The position numbers and the translations under genes were made by a program. From assembly GCA_946626395.1 (NCBI GenBank), contig CAMOUF010000198.1:1-7879 (forward strand): DNA of 7,879 nucleotides, read 5' to 3'. Positions 5,580 to 7,879 of the stretch are shown piece after piece. A model generated the notes under the pieces. That model made no database searches. It worked only from the letters and a program-made list of their open reading frames with translations, and had not been told where the DNA came from. This DNA is from an uncultured Clostridia bacterium. GTDB lineage: Bacteria > Bacillota > Clostridia > Christensenellales > Aristaeellaceae. The stretch's first letter is position 1, and the number at the start of each line of letters is the position of its first letter.

Positions 5580-6497
5580 TTATTTCCAAAGAGAATTGGG
5601 GTAAATGCCATCCTTTTTCATCTGCGCAATCGCCGCCTGCACCTGGGGCATATCGGGCTGATAGGTGACGCCGTACCATTTTTCCGGGCAGGGCAGCACC
5701 CGCACCCGGGCCTTGCCCTCGGCGATCAGCTGATTGGGGATCAGGGGCAGGAAGTATTCGCACTTGAGGGGATTCTTGGGCAGGTTTTCCCGGAGGAAGC
5801 CCGCGAACCGGCCTTCGATTTCCTGGAGAATATCCGGGGTAAAGCCCCAGAAATTCATGCTGACGGTAGTGCCGGCGGGCAGGAAGGTGAAGGTTTTTCC
5901 GTCGTCCTCGGTAAAGGCAGCGCCGCCGTCCCGGGGCTCGATGTGGGTGTGCTCCACAATGCCGGTCAGATACCGGCCGCTTTCGTCTGTGGCGCACACG
6001 CCCCGGGCCACGTGGCCGTTTTCGGTCAGGGTGTTTTCCACCTGGTAGCCCACCATGGCATATTCATCGGCGGGATGATCAGACATGAGATAATCATAAA
6101 TGGTTCTAAAGGCGCCTTTGCCATAGAAGTCATCCGCGTTGATCACGGAGAAGGGCGCGTCGATAGCGTCCTTAGCGCAGAGCACGGCATGGGCGGTACC
6201 CCAGGGCTTTACCCGGCCCTCCGGCACAGAAAAGCCTTCCGGCAGGATCTCGGGCCGCTGATGCACGTACACGATTTCGGCTCTGTCGCCGATGCGCTTG
6301 CCCAGGGTGTCCCGGAACAGCTGTTCATTTTCCGGCTTCACGATCAGGATGATCCTGCCAAAGCCCGCCCGAACGGCGTCAAAAATGGAATAATCAATGA
6401 TCCAATGGTTTTGGGGGTCCACCGGGGCCATCTGCTTGAGGCCGCCAAACCGGCTGCCCAGCCCTGCCGCCATGATCACGAGCTGCGGTTTCTGCAT
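5580..6497 (-). CDS. Sugar-nucleotide-type nucleotidyltransferase (NTP_transferase family)
   Basis: A 305-aa cytoplasmic enzyme predicted to transfer a nucleotidyl group from NTP to a phosphorylated sugar or alcohol. The N-terminal signature AAGLGSRFGGLKQ (10-22) binds the NTP phosphates. VKPWGTAHAV (97-106) is the nucleotide-sensing loop and NADDFYG (120-126) holds the metal-binding Asp. MNFWGFTPD (214-222) and EKWYGVTYQPD (272-282) are characteristic of this COG1208-like subgroup. It is close in size to glucose-1-phosphate nucleotidylyltransferases but lacks an obvious left-handed beta-helix domain, so substrate is unknown. ATG is preceded by GGAGG at 9 nt. No kinase or glycosyltransferase partner is adjacent, so the pathway is not given by context. 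It is divergent from metK and convergent with the phosphoribosyltransferase. Confidence 0.88.
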   Translation of the reverse strand: MQKPQLVIMAAGLGSRFGGLKQMAPVDPQNHWIIDYSIFDAVRAGFGRIILIVKPENEQLFRDTLGKRIGDRAEIVYVHQRPEILPEGFSVPEGRVKPWGTAHAVLCAKDAIDAPFSVINADDFYGKGAFRTIYDYLMSDHPADEYAMVGYQVENTLTENGHVARGVCATDESGRYLTGIVEHTHIEPRDGGAAFTEDDGKTFTFLPAGTTVSMNFWGFTPDILQEIEGRFAGFLRENLPKNPLKCEYFLPLIPNQLIAEGKARVRVLPCPEKWYGVTYQPDMPQVQAAIAQMKKDGIYPNSLWK

Positions 6498-6536
6498 ACG
6501 GAAATTCCTCCAAGCGGTTTATATTTCACAGGCTTC

Positions 6537-6565
6537 ATTATAATACAGTCCATGTTTTTTGTCCA
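6537..6565 (-). promoter_or_regulatory. Promoter of the nucleotidyltransferase gene
   Basis: On the minus strand TGGACA (6565-6560; 5/6) and perfect TATAAT (6542-6537) are separated by 17 bp. The start is expected near 6530, giving a short leader of about 33 nt with the GGAGG ribosome binding site. Confidence 0.75.
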
Positions 6566-6573
6566 GCAGCGCG

Positions 6574-6623
6574 AAGAAAACAGCGCAATGGAAAAGTTTT
6601 GTATTGAACCAAGAAAACAGCGC
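6574..6623. repeat. 13-bp direct repeat in the divergent promoter region
   Basis: AAGAAAACAGCGC occurs exactly at 6574-6586 and 6611-6623, 37 bp apart, between the nucleotidyltransferase and metK promoters. It could be a pair of regulator sites or chance; nothing more supports a function. Confidence 0.35.
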
Positions 6624-6658
6624 TTCTTTCCCGAAATATGTTTTTCTTGAATTTGTGC

Positions 6659-6687
6659 TTGACGAACCCAGATCATGCATGTATAAT
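6659..6687 (+). promoter_or_regulatory. Promoter of the S-box/metK transcript
   Basis: TTGACG (6659-6664), 17-bp spacer, perfect TATAAT (6682-6687). Transcription would begin near 6694, about 10 nt before the aptamer, as expected for a riboswitch leader. Confidence 0.85.
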
Positions 6688-6702
6688 CATACCAACTGAA
6701 TA

Positions 6703-6807
6703 CCTTATCCAGAGCGGCTGAGGGACTGGCCCAATGAAGCCCGGCAACCGGCGGTTTTTCCGCAAGGTGCTAATTCCAGCAATGCGGCAACGCATTGGCA
6801 GATAAGG
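6703..6807 (+). ncRNA. SAM-I riboswitch (S-box) aptamer
   Basis: The P1 helix is closed by CCTTATC (6703-6709) and GATAAGG (6801-6807). Conserved S-box blocks are in order: AGAGCGGCTGAGGGACTGGC, then CCAATGAAGCCCGGCAACC, the P3 arm, AAGGTGCTAATTCCAGC, and the P4 hairpin AATGCGGCAACGCATT. These include the kink-turn, the pseudoknot bases and the SAM pocket. When SAM is bound, P1 is stabilised and the downstream terminator forms, so metK is switched off when its product is plentiful. It precedes metK by about 100 nt. Confidence 0.97.
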
Positions 6808-6827
6808 CGCGATCGAAAGGTGATTTC

Positions 6828-6861
6828 ATGCCGCTTGTCTGTACAGATAAGCGGCATTTTT
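6828..6861 (+). terminator. S-box expression platform terminator
   Basis: Perfect 9-bp arms ATGCCGCTT (6828-6836) and AAGCGGCAT (6849-6857), followed by a run of five T. The alternative antiterminator pairs the 3' strand of P1, CAGATAAG (6799-6806), with CTTGTCTG (6834-6841), with one G-U pair. The same CAGATAAG word recurs in the terminator's 3' arm (6844-6851), so both compete for one partner. Confidence 0.92.
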
Positions 6862-6909
6862 GCGGCCCGGACGGTGTTCAGGAATATCAAAGCCAAAGGA
6901 GAAAAGAAC

Positions 6910-7879
6910 ATGAGAAAGCTGTTTACCTCTGAATCCGTCACCGAAGGGCATCCGGATAAAATCTGCGACCAGATTTCCGACGCCATCCTGGACGCGCTGC
7001 TGGAGCAGGACCCCTATTCCCGGGTAGCCTGCGAAACCTGCGCCACCACCGGCCTGATTCTGGTCATGGGCGAAGTGACCACCCAGGGTTACGTGCCCGT
7101 GGCGGACATCGTGCGCAAGGTGGTCAACGAAATCGGCTACGACCGGGCCAAGAAGGGCTTTGACGGCGAATCCTGCGCCGTGCTCACCGCCCTGCACGAT
7201 CAGAGCCCCGACATTGCCCAGGGCGTGGACGCGGCTTTGGAAACCCGGCAGGAGGAACAGAACGAAACCGGCGCGGGCGACCAGGGCATGATGTTCGGCT
7301 TTGCCTGCGATGAGACCCCTGAAATGATGCCCATGCCCATCGCCCTGGCCCACCGGCTCACCCGCCGCATGGCTCAGGTGCGCAAGGACGGCGCCTGCCC
7401 TTGGATGCGCCCCGACGGCAAGGCCCAGGTGACGGTGGTTTATGAGGACGGACGGCCCGTGGCGGTGGACACCGTGGTCATCTCCACCCAGCATGACGAG
7501 CAGGTGACCCACGAGGAAATCGAGCGGGCCATGATCGACCAGGTGATCCGTCAGGTGATCCCCGCTGAACTGCTCAGCGACAGCACCAAATACTTTATCA
7601 ACCCCACCGGCCGGTTCGTGGTAGGCGGTCCCGCGGGGGACAGCGGCCTGACCGGGCGCAAGATCATCGTGGACACCTACGGCGGCTACGCCCCCCACGG
7701 CGGCGGCGCTTTCTCCGGCAAGGAACCCCCCAAGGTGGACCGCAGCGCCGCTTACGCCCCCCGGCACGCCGCCAAAAACGTGGTGGCCGCCGGATTGGCC
7801 CGGCAGTGTGAAATCGCCCTGGCCTATGCCATCGGCGTGGCCTCCCCCGTTTCCTTCCAGGTGAACACCCGGGGCACCG
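6910..7879 (+). CDS. metK: S-adenosylmethionine synthetase (MAT), 3' end outside window
   Basis: The first 323 residues of an enzyme usually about 390-400 aa long; it makes SAM from methionine and ATP in the cytoplasm. Seen motifs: TSESVTEGHPDK (6-17; His14 in the active site), GAGDQGMMFGFACDET (121-136, ATP/methionine signature), TGRFVVGGPAGDSGLTGRK (233-251), and GGGAFSGK (264-271) with Lys271 and, five residues on, the Lys of KVDRS. ATG is set by AAAGGAG eight bases upstream. The frame stays open to the last base. Two changes from the usual pattern are GKEPPKVDRS (commonly GKDPTKVDRS) and the end PVSFQVNTRGT (commonly ending in TFGTG). Expression is under the SAM-I riboswitch. The gene is unambiguous. 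Confidence 0.97.
   Translation, partial: MRKLFTSESVTEGHPDKICDQISDAILDALLEQDPYSRVACETCATTGLILVMGEVTTQGYVPVADIVRKVVNEIGYDRAKKGFDGESCAVLTALHDQSPDIAQGVDAALETRQEEQNETGAGDQGMMFGFACDETPEMMPMPIALAHRLTRRMAQVRKDGACPWMRPDGKAQVTVVYEDGRPVAVDTVVISTQHDEQVTHEEIERAMIDQVIRQVIPAELLSDSTKYFINPTGRFVVGGPAGDSGLTGRKIIVDTYGGYAPHGGGAFSGKEPPKVDRSAAYAPRHAAKNVVAAGLARQCEIALAYAIGVASPVSFQVNTRGT

Noticed and set aside
6826..7767. 313-aa minus-strand frame over metK
   Set aside because: Antisense shadow; the plus strand encodes unmistakable MetK and the riboswitch terminator.

Overview
The window looks like chromosomal DNA from a Gram-positive, low-motility-of-gene-order Clostridia-type bacterium (phylum Bacillota), probably a GC-rich gut lineage. 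The reasons are: an S-box (SAM-I) riboswitch in front of metK, an RNase J gene, strong GGAGG-type ribosome binding sites, sigma-A style promoters with several extended -10 elements, a TTG start codon, and a Gram-positive LexA box (GAAC-N4-GTTC). Coding regions are GC-rich and intergenic regions AT-rich. The species cannot be named from the sequence alone.

Layout, left to right. Positions 1-310 hold no convincing gene but contain a cluster of hairpins that may be a dispersed repeat. A secreted serine hydrolase with a Pro/Thr linker and a peptidoglycan-binding domain (366-1475, minus) follows. Between it and RNase J is a ~100-bp sequence repeated twice in tandem, ending in a 23-bp hairpin; the likely hydrolase promoter sits at the outer edge of this repeat. 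RNase J (1779-3443, minus) has a ~120-nt leader. Divergent from it is a small XRE-family regulator (3814-4185, plus) that starts at TTG. Convergent with the regulator, and overlapping its 3' end by 86 bp, is a 74-aa unknown gene (4100-4324, minus) with its own promoter and an almost perfect SOS operator.

Right of that SOS promoter lies a purine-type phosphoribosyltransferase (4705-5265, plus) with a palindrome at its predicted transcription start and a clear intrinsic terminator. A ~190-bp imperfect foldback sequence then separates it from a convergent sugar-nucleotide-type nucleotidyltransferase (5580-6497, minus). Finally metK (6910 to the window end, plus, 3' truncated) is preceded by its promoter, a complete S-box aptamer, an antiterminator and a terminator.

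Most genes appear to be single transcription units: each has its own recognisable promoter. They are mainly housekeeping functions (RNA decay, nucleotide salvage, SAM synthesis, sugar activation). No CRISPR array, transposase, tRNA or defence operon was seen. The least ordinary items are the SOS-controlled small antisense-overlapping gene and the three noncoding repeat or foldback regions.
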